The position numbers and the translations under genes were made by a program. From Gordius sp. MW1 (lineage: Eukaryota; Nematomorpha; Gordioida; Gordea; Gordiidae), in contig OZ038526.1 in NCBI GenBank assembly GCA_964036665.1, positions 10,602,001 to 10,666,000 of the forward strand: a stretch of 64,000 nt of DNA, read 5' to 3'. The notes beneath the pieces were generated by a model, which ran no database searches, had not been told where the DNA came from, and saw nothing but the letters and a program-made list of their open reading frames with translations. Below, piece by piece: positions 10,706 through 21,239 of the stretch (the first letter of the stretch is position 1; each line of letters starts with the position of its first letter).

Positions 10706-12600
10706 AAAACTAGAGCTTGTAAAGATCATCTTAGATATGAACTAGTTCAAGTTCATAATTCGGTTTGAAAAAAAAATAGTTCAAGTTCATATATTTTCCA
10801 AATTAACTAGTTCCAGATTAAGTTCATTTTTAAAAAAACGAAATAGTTCATTTCTTACAAATTTTACAAAAGGAACAAGTTTAAAATTCTATTTCAAATT
10901 TTTATTGATGAATGAGTTTAATTATTTAAACATATTATCGTTTAATTTAAATTAGAAATATTTCATTATAAAAAATTTAATAAACGTTTTTCATATATGT
11001 TGTGGCTACGCATCTTCCCATGCGCATCTTCCTTTGAACTTCTTCCCCCTCTCTCCCCTCTCTCCCCTCTCTCCCCTCTCTCCCCTCTCTCTGTTAATTG
11101 CCGCGTCATTAATGAGATCATCGTACCTTACAACACAATCAATATTTTAGATATATGTAAACTCTCGCACATTATAATATATATATTTGCGGATATATAT
11201 ATTTACCTTCGCGCAAAGTGGAATGTTGGGCATTATCACGAATTATTAATGTGTAGTTCTATTAAGAATCAATAAATTAATAAAATTATTAATAATCAAT
11301 ATACCAACAAGCTTTTTTTATACAAAACTAAATCAGCAATATAATTTTGAAAAATCATTCTATATATAAAACTTTTATTTTTCATTTCAAACAATATAAT
11401 ATATATAATTACAATTGATAATAGAAATCAAGGGGAAGGAGATGAGAACTGAACTTGAATAAATATTATTTTCAATATTATCATTAAATACAAAAGAATT
11501 TATTAAATAGGTTGGAAGGTGCATTCAACAAAAATTTCTACATGGGAATTCTGCAAATTAAATACACGATATATACTGTTTAAAAAATAAATATTTAACG
11601 GCAAAGTTAGTTAAAAATGGAGAGGCAATTTTTTTGGAATATAAACTGGGACCTTAAACTTTATTATCATAGTTTGCTTTTGATTATAATAATTTTTGTT
11701 TTAAAATAAAATATGTGCAATTAATAACAAAATAACAAACCCTATGTTTTTATTCCACTAATGCTACTTTTATGGTTGTTTTACAACGTTCAATATGTGA
11801 ATAACAATTTATTCTTATATTAAAAGTATACACTCGTTTGTGGTTTATAATGTTATAGTAAACAAGCAAAATACTCTATGGGCTATAATTGATAATGGTA
11901 ATATCAACGGACTAAAATGTTTGCCATAAATTAGCTAAACAAAGGTTTATTTTGAGCTTTAGGCTTTACCCAGTGGTAAAAAAGTGTCTCAATTAGCCCA
12001 TATATATCCAAGGCAAATATAGGTAAACTTATAAATTTCTATGTGTATTTATATTTAACACAGTGAATTTGATATATATGTTATAATTCGCAAAAACTAA
12101 AAAAATCTATATTCTTTACTTTAGGCCTATTTATAGTCTCATTATCATATTGCACTTTCTATGTTAATTTAATAATTGGTTCATATTTTTATATTGTCAA
12201 TGACATGTCGCACTAAATCTAAGTTTGTGTATTAAAGTTATTAAAAAATAAAATACGTCTGCCATTTTTGATTTTTTATCATATTAAATAACATAAAGAG
12301 ATATTTCTATTTAGTATAACATTTTTTTAAAGGGTCGAGACTAGTCGAGATTTTTTTAGACTGAGAAGAGACGAGATCGAAACAATAAAAACAATCAAAC
12401 TCGGCTTATAAAATCATTTTAAATAATAATTTTTGTGATGAACTAGTTCATTTATATTGTAAAATTCAAGTTCAGAATATTTAAAAAACTAGTTCAAGTT
12501 CATAGTTCAACTTTAAAAGAAATAATTAGTCCAAGTTATAGTTCAATTTTTGGAAAGGTAACTAGTTCAGTTCAAATTCTATAACTATATACGTGTAGTC
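10706..12600. mobile_element. Probable hAT remnant with AACTAGTTC subterminal repeats
   Basis: 10706 begins CTAGAGCTTGTAAAGATC, like the 63826 terminus TAGAGCTGTAAAATG. Clusters of AACTAGTTCAAGTTCATA occur at 10740-10880 and in similar form at 12435-12590. This looks like an element with repeated subterminal motifs at both sides. The right terminus and a target duplication were not found. The LTR-like copy (10999-11238) and one arm of a long inverted duplication lie inside. Confidence 0.35.
10999..11238 (+). repeat. Solo LTR-like copy with CTCTCTCCC minisatellite
   Basis: It begins TGTTGTGGCTACGCATC and ends GTGGAATGTTGGGCATTATC, matching the terminal repeats of the 2639-4125 element in opposite orientation. 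A short run of CTCTCTCCC units (about 11047-11091) has expanded inside it. No second terminal repeat in the same orientation was seen nearby. Confidence 0.55.
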
Positions 12601-12654
12601 ATTATGCTAAGTTGAAATTAAAACCTCTCGATCACAAGGGTACAAATATTTTTG

Positions 12655-13010
12655 TAAACTATAAATGACGTCGCTATATCACACATCAGCCATCGGCTCT
12701 GCGACAACTCGCGACATCACTTAAGTTTAAAGAAATTGTTACCTGGCTTATCTTGCATAAAATAGAACTCCGCTTATAATCATTAAAGAGCTATGAACTT
12801 CACGACCAGTAACCTTGTACCTGATTACGATGTTTACCTCTCATCGAATTACATGCGAATTTCCGGTAACCGCTCAACCCTTAAAACCAAATCATGCCCA
12901 ACCAGTATAATCTATCTGCTCATCCAGGGAATCCGAGCTCATAAAACCAATTTAGAGGTGATATGGCATATAGCCAAAACAAATCACTACGGGCATTAAG
13001 CCTTCAAATA
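12655..13010 (+). repeat. Diverged copy of the interior of the 2639-4125 LTR-like element
   Basis: It shares with 3370-3720 the run GACGTCGCTATATCACACATC, then CGACATCACT, CTTATAATCA and GGTGATATGGCATATAGCC in the same order and spacing. No coding function was recognised on either strand. Confidence 0.6.
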
Positions 13011-13406
13011 TAAATTCGCCTGCTCACAAAATTTTAAATATCGAAAAATAAAAATGTTTAATTTTTTCAGATTAATTCTAAGGTTAGTTATATTGAGTAT
13101 TTTTTCCTGACACCATTAACAAAAAGAGCTAAAAAGAGAAAAATGAATTAGTCTAGGGATATTAATAGCAATACCAGATTTACATTGACATATACTTAAA
13201 TTATATACTATTATTTCTGCTTACACTTAATATAAATAATAATATTGGAAATATCTCATTATCTATAAATTTACTGGGCGGGATTATTTTCGCTCTAATG
13301 GGGAAATTAACCGTTACCACGAAATAAGTGATGATCGAATAGGATTCTTACAAAAACTTTTCTCCTTGAAATGTAAAATGTTAGTTCTAGAGAAAATTAA
13401 ATTCTA

Positions 13407-13686
13407 CGCTTGCTAGCACCATCTGCGCTAGCAAGGATTCAGTTGCAATTGACAAAAAAGCAAAAAACAAATAAATGTCTACGAAAATGCATTTGTCGAT
13501 TTAAATGTGTGCATCTAACTCTAACCCTAACCTAAAACCCCGACCTAAAACACTAACCCTAACGTTTTCGTCTCTGTAAACCCCTCTCAAGGAGCATTTT
13601 CGTTAATATTCATAGACATCCATAGACATTCATAGACATTTTGTCAGTTAAACTTTGGTCGAATGCATCGATACCGCTAGCAAGCG
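13407..13686. mobile_element. Inverted-repeat element (MITE-like), 280 bp
   Basis: The ends CGCTTGCTAGC (13407-13417) and GCTAGCAAGCG (13676-13686) are exact reverse complements. The similarity continues inwards (TTGACAAAA and TGTCTATGAATGTCTATGGA blocks). No open frame is present. A few CTAACCCTAACC-like bases near 13510-13560 are not a telomere array. Confidence 0.55.
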
Positions 13687-13689
13687 GCA

Positions 13690-14840
13690 TTTCACAAACG
13701 CATTAAATATAAGCGAGAGGGACAAAGAAAGGGGCGAGGGGATTATGCATTGTATATGAATTTAACGACAACAGTCTTCTATACCAATATTAAACCCTTT
13801 AAGATGATAATATAAATGCACACTGTCTTGTCTTCCCTTTTTTGTAATAACACACTTTTTAATTTTTACTTAAGATAAACCTTCTATGGCCCTAAATATC
13901 ATATTTTCTTTCCCCCTATTCATCAAAGGTCTTCTCTGTGACCTGGCCTGATTTATAATTTAATTACCCGCCCGCGCCCGACGCTATAGGTCTCAGTCCA
14001 ACCATGCCCGAATTATTTAGACCTGCCCCCCCCCCCGAAATATTGAATTTGCCCGTTATTTATAAATAAGCATCGTTAATGACATATTAATGGAAGCAAG
14101 GCTATCTATATTATATTTTTTGTAAATAAATTGTAGGAACATTAAGTCGAAAGGGACTTCGAGATCAATAAGAAAAATATTAATACCCTTCCATTTAAGA
14201 TTTTATTATCAAAACAACTAATTTAACTATAAATTATAAACTCAACATTTTTACCGATAAATTTTACGGATTATTGTATTTTTTCTGTTTCATTAGGAAC
14301 TTCGGTTTGAATATTATAAAATTAAATAAATGTGTGATTAAATTACAAAAACATAAATTCATAAAAAAAATCTCTTAAACCCAATTCGCCCGAAAGGCAA
14401 TCAGGTACGTCCGGTCCTGCCCGAAATTCTAAATTCACCAAACCGGCCCGCCATCTCGCTTTTCTGCCTTTATTTAGATGTACCCTAGAGTCAAGATATT
14501 TGAATTCCTTTTATTGTTTAACACCCAGTCATTAATTTGTAGATGCAAGTCATTGTTTTGAATTTCCTTACCCTCAGTTTACTTTAAGACCATTGCTTTA
14601 AATTCGAACCATACACACTTTTTAGTGTTTTAATCCAGTCTCGGTTTCGAAATCACAATCTCGGCTCATCTCGGGTGCGATTATAATAATCTCGATCTCG
14701 TCTCATCTCGCTTTAAAAAAATTTTGGGCTCGTCTCGACAAAACTTAAAAAAAATTATACCAAAAAATTTGCTGATTATTAAAATTATTAAATAAGTATA
14801 AAAATTTAAAAAAATCAAAATGGCAAATTTTTTTATTTTA
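13690..14840. other. Repeat debris: CCCGCCCG/GCCCGA and TCTCGTCTCG clusters
   Basis: 13970-14060 and 14385-14460 carry CCCGCCCG/GCCCGAA runs like the subterminal zones of the TAGAG-type hAT elements. 14640-14745 carries repeated ATCTCGTCTCATCTCG, also seen at 12333-12400, 20420-20520 and 23745-23880. No gene was seen. Confidence 0.4.
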
Positions 14841-14853
14841 CAATGCTTTTGGT

Positions 14854-14974
14854 ACGATGTGTCATTTATAAAAATATGAACCAATTAATAAATACAACAT
14901 TTTCTATAGATACAACGATGTGTCATTTATAAAAATATGAACCAATTAATAAATATAACATTTTCTATAGATAT
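14854..14974. repeat. Two-copy 61-bp tandem duplication
   Basis: ACGATGTGTCATTTATAAAA starts at 14854 and again at 14915. The two copies differ at very few positions through CATTTTCTATAGATA, so this is a recent local duplication. Confidence 0.8.
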
Positions 14975-16209
14975 TGCAAGTTAAAACACTAAAAATAAAT
15001 TTGAAATATAGATAATTAAATTTTTTGGGTTTTGGCAAAAAATAACATTTGTATCAAATTCACTATTGTCAAACATAAATAGACTAAAAAATTTATAAGT
15101 TTCCTTATATTTGACCTGGTTAAATATTTGGGCCAATTGAGACCGTTAACACTGGCTAAAGCCTTAAAATAAACCCTTTGTTTAACTAATTTAAGGCAAA
15201 CGTTTTAGTCGTGATATTACCGTCTTCAATTAAAGATCGTGGAGTTTATTGCATGTTTACTATAACGTTATAAAACACAAAGTGCGAGTTATTATTTACA
15301 AAATTGATAACTTGAGCGTATTAATAAGTTGTAAAAACAAAAATTAAATTAGCATAAATATAAGAATGATAACATAAAGTTTTAGATTTTGTTTAAAATA
15401 CAGGTATATTTTAGAAATTATTTTATAAATAAATCATAATAATAAAATTCATATTGCGAAAAATTGTTTTTTAACTAACTTTGCCATTAATATTTATTTA
15501 TAAAATAGAGTATATGTTATATTTATATAGTATAATGTCCACATTTATAGATTTTAGCGAATTCGAATGCACCAGCCAACCCCAGCTAAAAATGTGAAAA
15601 TAATGAATATGACATAACAGCATAATGTCTTTTTAAGGTTCGAAAATCTAGGAGCAATACTATGAGTTAAAGCATAAAAACATCTAGAGAAATCAGACTA
15701 TAATGGCTATGCAATTTATTGGCTCGTCCGACCGTCCGTTGTCTAACTTGTAATTTTTGCATTCGTGAAGACTTTTACTGGCTGTGGACTTATGCTTCTG
15801 TAAAACACATTTATTTCCAAAATAAACTAGCTAATGACCGCTGGTTGGCTTTAATTTTATGACCTCGCCCGAGCCCATTATTCATTATTGTTGTTGTGCC
15901 CGACTAGTGTTGTGAAGGGCGCGCGGAGGTGGTATTGTAGTCTTAAGAAAAAAAACCACACTTACACTGTTAGTCTCCTTTTCTTGTGAAGACATTCAAT
16001 GTGGGTGTTTTGAAAACCGACCACTAGTCTATTATTTTTTCATAGAGACCCGATGGACCATTAGATATATGCTTAGGGGGTGTTAGCTAGTTGTTATTGA
16101 CATCATCATCAACACGGTGTGTGCTGTTGTGCGTGCAGTCAAGTATAATACCAAGCTATCTGTAAAGTGTAAGTAAACGGATGATAAAGACTTTGTTAAT
16201 ACGATAGAT

Positions 16210-16920
16210 CAGTGGTTCTTAACCTTTTTATACACGCGACCCCCCAAATATTTTATAATTTGTTTGCGGCCCCCCTTTTTTCATAATAATTTATATTTGT
16301 TATATTATCTATAATATATTGATTTTCTATTATTTTTTCATTTTATTATATAATAAACATAAAACACAACTTTATTATTTCATTATTAAAATTTAAATAG
16401 ATAATGAAATAATAATAACATAAAAACTTCATAATTAAACATAAAAACAATGTTTAAAATAAAAAATATATGCATTCGGAAATATATTTAATGAGATTTC
16501 TGCTGCTGAACATCTTCAGCCGTTTTGTTAATTTTTGGTTCAATTGATTGTAATGCTATCCTTATGCAGGAATCTAGTCGCAATCGATTGCGTTTTTTAG
16601 TTTTTACATCCACCATAGTTGAGAAGCCTTTTTCACACAAATATGTACTAGCGAAAGGCAGCAAATTTTGAATTGCTGCTGAAAATAATGGAGGACATTC
16701 TGCACGAATTTGTATCCAAAATTGCGGCAAACTTTTAGTTTTAAACAAAGATTTTAAATTACAATCATTTATTAATTCTAATAATGAATCTTAAGACAAC
16801 GAGTTCGAATCCCCTGGTGAGTATTTTTTCTAAAGCTTTTCTGAATATTTTTATTTTATTCTAAAAAAGTTTGGCGACCCCCCGGCAAACTTTTCACGAC
16901 CCCCAGGTTAAGAATCACTG
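16210..16920 (-). mobile_element. Charlie-like hAT deletion derivative, 711 bp
   Basis: The left end CAGTGGTTCTTAACC and the right end GTTAAGAATCACTG are inverted repeats (one mismatch), flanked by a perfect 8-bp duplication CGATAGAT (16202-16209 and 16921-16928). CAGTGGTTCTTAACC is the classic terminus of Charlie/MER1-type hAT elements. On the minus strand it still encodes the C-terminal dimerisation part of the transposase (16488-16748). The rest of the transposase is deleted. Confidence 0.92.
16488..16748 (-). pseudogene. hAT transposase C-terminal (dimerisation) fragment
   Basis: 86 codons containing FWIQIRAECPPLFSAAIQNL, FASTYLCEKGFSTMVDVKTK and RNRLRLDSCIRIALQSIEP. This is the hAT C-terminal dimerisation region as found in ZBED5/FAM200/SCAND3-type proteins. 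The catalytic part and BED finger are missing because the element is internally deleted. The frame lies inside a 711-bp element with intact ends. Confidence 0.88.
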
Positions 16921-17029
16921 CGATAGATGGTAGCGGACATTGATACTCCTCTTATAACAAAAAATAAGCCAGGGGCACGCAGGATTTTTTTTGTTTGGGG
17001 GGGGGGGGGGGTGGTTTCAAATTTTTTCT

Positions 17030-17640
17030 TGAAATATCAAATAAATTTTATAGGAAAATAATAAAAATTTATGTGATGTGAATTTGTCCAGTCAAATTTT
17101 ACATTCTGATGCAAAGAAGATGAGATTATAAAAAGCTAATTTGGTATTAAAAAATTGTAACACAACAAATTATCTCACTTTGTAATTGTCTTACATTAGT
17201 CCTAAAAAAACCAAATTATCTCAATAATAAATACCCGCTTTTAAAACTAACATTAATTTCCTCTATTAAATTTGTTTTCAGTTGTTTCCCCTTATTCATG
17301 CCATAGCCATAGGTTAGGCTATACATTTATTTATCCATAGTGTTACTAATTTATGTAAAAAAAAGTAAATAGTACAAATATTTCCTCCTCCTCATGCCTT
17401 GCATCAATGTGATGGTTAATGTAATATCACACATGTGGCGGTTCTATAAAAACAAGAGCGCTCTCCCCATAGTAATTTTATCTACCATTTAGGACCATGG
17501 GGGAGGGAATTAGTAATAAAAAGGGATCTTACACTTGGGAAGCGCATCCTACGAATGGACCTTTACAATAATGTGGCTACTTAGTCTGTTTACTCCTTTT
17601 ATAGGGCTGGTCTGAAATGACTCTCTTTAACGCAACACTG
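17030..17640. other. No gene recognised
   Basis: AT-rich DNA preceded by a G tract (about 16995-17010). No coding or repeat structure was supported. Confidence 0.4.
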
Positions 17641-18440
17641 TGCCCGACTGACTTTATACATAAAGTACTTTGGGCAACTTGTCTAGGTTGTTGCTCTATA
17701 TCGGATAATTGCAAAACTGGCTACATGATTCCCAGCAAATTATGATGACTGTTCCTTCTTCTACTTCATCTAACACCAATAGCCAAAATTATTAATTTAG
17801 TTAATAGCTATTTAATTGTAAATTAGCTGCTTTGTGAATTTTTTTCATCTTTTTGTTATTAACCTAAATTTTGCATTGCTAATATATATATAGGCTTTTT
17901 GGCCGTCTCCTGGCTACTGACCAATGGAAAAAATGACCACTGGCTAAAGTACTTTTTTAATATTTGGCCTTATGTATTTATACGCTTTTTGCTGACTGCT
18001 GACTATTAGAAAAAATGCCCACGCCAAAGTGTGAATTAAATTTTTTATTATAATTAAAGGCTATTTGGTCGTCTGCTGACCATTAGACAACCACTGACCA
18101 AAGTGTAAATCGATTTTTTTTCTATATTATAATTATAGACTATTAGGTCGTCTGCTGGCTACTGATCAGTGTAAAAAACGACCACTGGCTTAAGTTTAAT
18201 TGGAATTTTTTTTCGTTTTTTTAAAATTTGGTACTTATGTATTTATATGATTTTTGACCGTCTGCTGACTGCTGACCAATCAAAAAAAATTAAAATTGGC
18301 CAAAGTGTGATCGAATTTTTTTTAAATATTTTGCCCTTATATAATTTATAGGCTATTTGACCGTCTGCTGGCTACTGACTAATGGAAAAAATAACCACGG
18401 GCCAAAGTGTGAATCGAATTTTTTTTCTATGTTTTGCTCT
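17640..18440. repeat. Dispersed repeat with inverted-orientation CCAAT-type array
   Basis: 17640-17880 aligns with 62570-62805 (CAACTTGTCTAGGTTGTTG, TTTTTGTTATTAACCTAAATT). It is followed by about five degenerate units with GGCCGTCTCCTGGCTACTGACCAATGG. The same combination occurs at the right end of the window. An upstream part of the same repeat (15710-15860, TGGACTTATGCTTCTGTAAA) matches 61320-61528. Both copies have been split by later insertions. Confidence 0.6.
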
Positions 18441-19382
18441 TATATAATTAATTTTCCACGTCTCACCGCACTCCACACCCCTTACAAGGGCTGTAATTAA
18501 TTGCTATATATATATAGTTTTACAAATTGGTTTGCCCCGTCTGTTTTTGCTTCTAAAACCGCTATTTACTAACCTAACCCTAAATATAGTGCATAATTTT
18601 TACCTTCATTTCACCGTCTAACCTAATATTCGCACCAAAATTTATTCTTTTACTCGCTAGATTATGTAAATTGTTGCCATTTCATTGTTGCATTGTTGTT
18701 TTATACAAATGCGCATGATTTAAATCGAGTCTATATTCATAATTCAAACTATCAGTCGCTTCGGATTTATCCGCTTTTACTTTAATTTAGAGTTGTACGT
18801 TTTGGAACGATGACTGTTGGCTTTTCCAAGGTCATCCCCTCAATTTGCCATCCCTTCGCTATAAATCATATTTTTGATTGGTTTAGAATTTGAGGCAATG
18901 ATAAAGCAGTTTATAATTAAGAATGATTGAAAGAAAACCTATGTCTCAAAATAAAGTATAAAATGCAAAAACTTAGTTTTTCCATACAAATACTTAAAAA
19001 GCTAAATTTTTGTAATAATAAATTGCTATGAAACATTTATAAATACTTTATTTACGGAGGTAAATTATTTTTAATATGAAAATAGTGTGTGTAAAAAACA
19101 ATTATAACGTTGTACTAGTATTATCTGACTCACTGCTTGACCATTGCCCCCTCCCCTCGCATAGGCATTCTAGCCCCTTCCCAACTATCTCGCCCATAAA
19201 TCGCATAGCAAATGTGCTACGTTTATACTGAGTATAAAGGAGTTTTTTAAAAACAAAACTCCAATATAGGCGAATGTACCACAAAAAAACGAACCCCAAG
19301 TCGGACCAAGGGTGAAGCCCTATTACGGTTTTATCAAATACTTAAATATAAGTTAGAAAATAATGGTTCTGCAGACACAGAT
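18441..19382. other. No gene recognised
   Basis: AT-rich. 19130-19330 contains CGCATAGGCATTCTAGCCCC and CCCATAAATCGCATAGCA, the reverse complement of 5590-5665 within the 5087-7769 hAT element, so it is old repeat debris. Confidence 0.4.
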
Positions 19383-19390
19383 GTCGCTAG

Positions 19391-19850
19391 CATAGACTAC
19401 ATAGACTGCTCATGTCATATATTCCATATGGCAAATTGTGTGTGAAATTTGCCGCCATTTTGATGAACAATACCGTCCTATATCACATAATGGCGTTTTG
19501 CGCTCTGCCGTCTTTTTCGAACAGGGGAGGTAAAGGAAAAAGGTTTTGATTCCATAAATAAGTAGAATATTACTAAATATATGATATTTTTAAAAAATTT
19601 ATTATTGACACATTTCATAAAAATTAAAAATGGAAAAACTGTAATGTTATTAAAATTTTTTAAAAATATCATATATTTAGTAATATCTTACTTATTTATG
19701 GAATCAAAACCTTTTTTCTTTACCTCTTCTGTTCGAAAAAAACGGCAGAGCGCAAAACGCCATTATGTGATATAGGACGGTATTGTTCATCAAAATGGCG
19801 GGAAAAAACACACACATTTATACCGTGATGAGCAGTCTATGTAGTCTATG
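19391..19850. mobile_element. Foldback element, 460 bp, perfect 8-bp target duplication
   Basis: Ends CATAGACTACATAGACTGCT and its complement are flanked by GTCGCTAG on both sides (19383-19390 and 19851-19858). Almost the whole element is one long inverted repeat: the arms run through ACCGTCCTATATCACATAAT and the GCAGAGCGCAAAACGCC zone to a small loop near 19620. Because the arms mirror each other, matching 64-codon frames appear on both strands; they are structural, not genes. A sibling with the same ends lies at 59259-59694. Confidence 0.92.
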
Positions 19851-19919
19851 GTCGCTAGGGTGCTTACAAAAGCTCGAGCCACCTTAGCTTAACTCGGATA
19901 ATTGAAAAAGATTGACCAC

Positions 19920-20078
19920 CATGTGCGTAGCCAGGCAGGGGGGCGGCCGTCCCCCTAAAGGAAAAAAAAATTCAAAACAAAATCCTTTAAAAATTAAAAA
20001 AATTATGTTTTGCCCCCCCCCCCTCTAATTAAACTTAAAGAACTTTGCCCCCCAATCCAAAACCTGGCAACGCCCATG
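19920..20078. mobile_element. CGTAGCCAG-family MITE, 159 bp
   Basis: It begins CATGTGCGTAGCCAGG and ends CCTGGCAACGCCCATG. The flanks TTGACCAC and TTGACGAC form an 8-bp duplication with one mismatch. Confidence 0.8.
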
Positions 20079-20419
20079 TTGACGACCAATTTATTATTCA
20101 CATCCTATATGATGAGAAATTGCGAAATTTAAATAGGCTTTAATATATACTCCATCAGATATGAAAAATATGTGATAAAAATATTTTTAAATGATTCACT
20201 TACCCTAAGGGCCACTCACACTTGGTAAATGAAATGAAATTACCTAAATTTGAATATTTTGCAAAGATTTATAATATTGATTATACCTGATTGTTATTTT
20301 AATATCAATAATATTCCATTTATATTTATTACATGTAATACCTTAAATATGAATCATACAAAATAAAAATACCTACACAATAAATTTACTAAAAGTTTTA
20401 TGATTAATGAAATATTTAA

Positions 20420-20517
20420 GCCGAGATCTCGCTAAAAAATCTCCTATCGCCTCGTTATTCTCGTCTCGATCTCAGGTCTGTTTTTTAAATTCTCGTCTCG
20501 TCGGGTTATCATCACTG
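20420..20517. mobile_element. Terminus of a hAT-like element with CTCGTCTCG repeats
   Basis: Repeated CTCGTCTCG/ATCTCG motifs end in GGGTTATCATCACTG. On the minus strand this reads CAGTGATGATAACCCGAC, a hAT-like end. The opposite end was not found. Confidence 0.35.
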
Positions 20518-20539
20518 ACACTTTTACTCATGATGCCAG

Positions 20540-21070
20540 TTTTATTTTTAATTTTAACATCCACATTATCCGCAAGGAGCATCATTGCCCATTGAGAGTT
20601 TCAAGTCTGTATATAATCCATCATTGTTATAAAGAGCATAACTCATTGCAGAACACATCTACATTTAGACCGAATTCTTTTAATATAATGTTAGGTGTCG
20701 TGTGCTGACTTTGGTTTTTATCTCGTTATACACGTCCTTCATAAAACCTCCGGTAGACCACTGTATATCAGGCTATCCCAAAGATACTGTATGTGTATAG
20801 TAACTTTATGAAAGATTTTCTCGAGATCAATGAGACACATGTGAATGTGTTTTTCGTTTTAAAATTTAAAAAGTTGCCACACTTCATCCGATGTCGACCT
20901 CTAGACACCTACTCAAATTGTGCTATCAAAATAATCTTTTTGTATATAACTATCATCTTTCCCCACATATTCATTGCGTGATTCGCTAGTTTTATCTTTT
21001 GCACTTCTATACATCTCCGTTCATTTAATACATTAATATAACATAGCTTGCCCTCCTCTCATCAGGCATT
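20540..21070 (-). pseudogene. RTE-like LINE reverse transcriptase fragment
   Basis: Minus-strand frames, broken by stops and shifts, resemble LINE RT segments: a LIDLEK-like block near 20820, then LWDSLIYSGLPEV and NEIKTKV near 20700. It may belong to the same family as the copy at 21240-23690, in opposite orientation. Confidence 0.4.
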
Positions 21071-21239
21071 CTTCCACTAAATTTTTAGACTAGATTTACA
21101 AGTAAGTGGGTATCTAAAATACCTAATAATTAAAAAGCTTTCATAAGTATGTTGTCTGGTATTATTACTCTACCAATGGTCATCGCTACAGGACAAAGAT
21201 TTTTAGTGTGATTTATAGCTTTGGTTCTTTCAATCAAAA

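Larger units (their letters stand above)
11575..15500. repeat. Long diverged inverted duplication
   Basis: The left arm (about 11575-12110) and the right arm (about 15060-15500) match as reverse complements. Landmarks are GGTAATATCAACGGACTAAAA near 11895 against the complement of TTAGTCGTGATATTACC near 15205, followed by shared TTAACTAATTTAAGGC and GTCTCAATTGGCCC blocks. Identity is moderate with many indels. The arms enclose about 3 kb with GAGACGAGA and CCCGA repeat clusters. They may be long terminal inverted repeats of an old element. Confidence 0.5.

Noticed and set aside
11047..11091. CTCTCTCCC repeat as a coding proline/leucine-serine repeat
   Set aside because: It is a short minisatellite within an LTR-like sequence; the open frame is incidental.
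13505..13565. CTAACCCTAACC-like sequence suggesting an internal telomere tract
   Set aside because: Only a few irregular copies, no sustained tandem array, and it lies inside an inverted-repeat element.
19478..19775. Two near-identical 64-codon proteins on opposite strands
   Set aside because: They are mirror images produced by the palindromic element, not genes.
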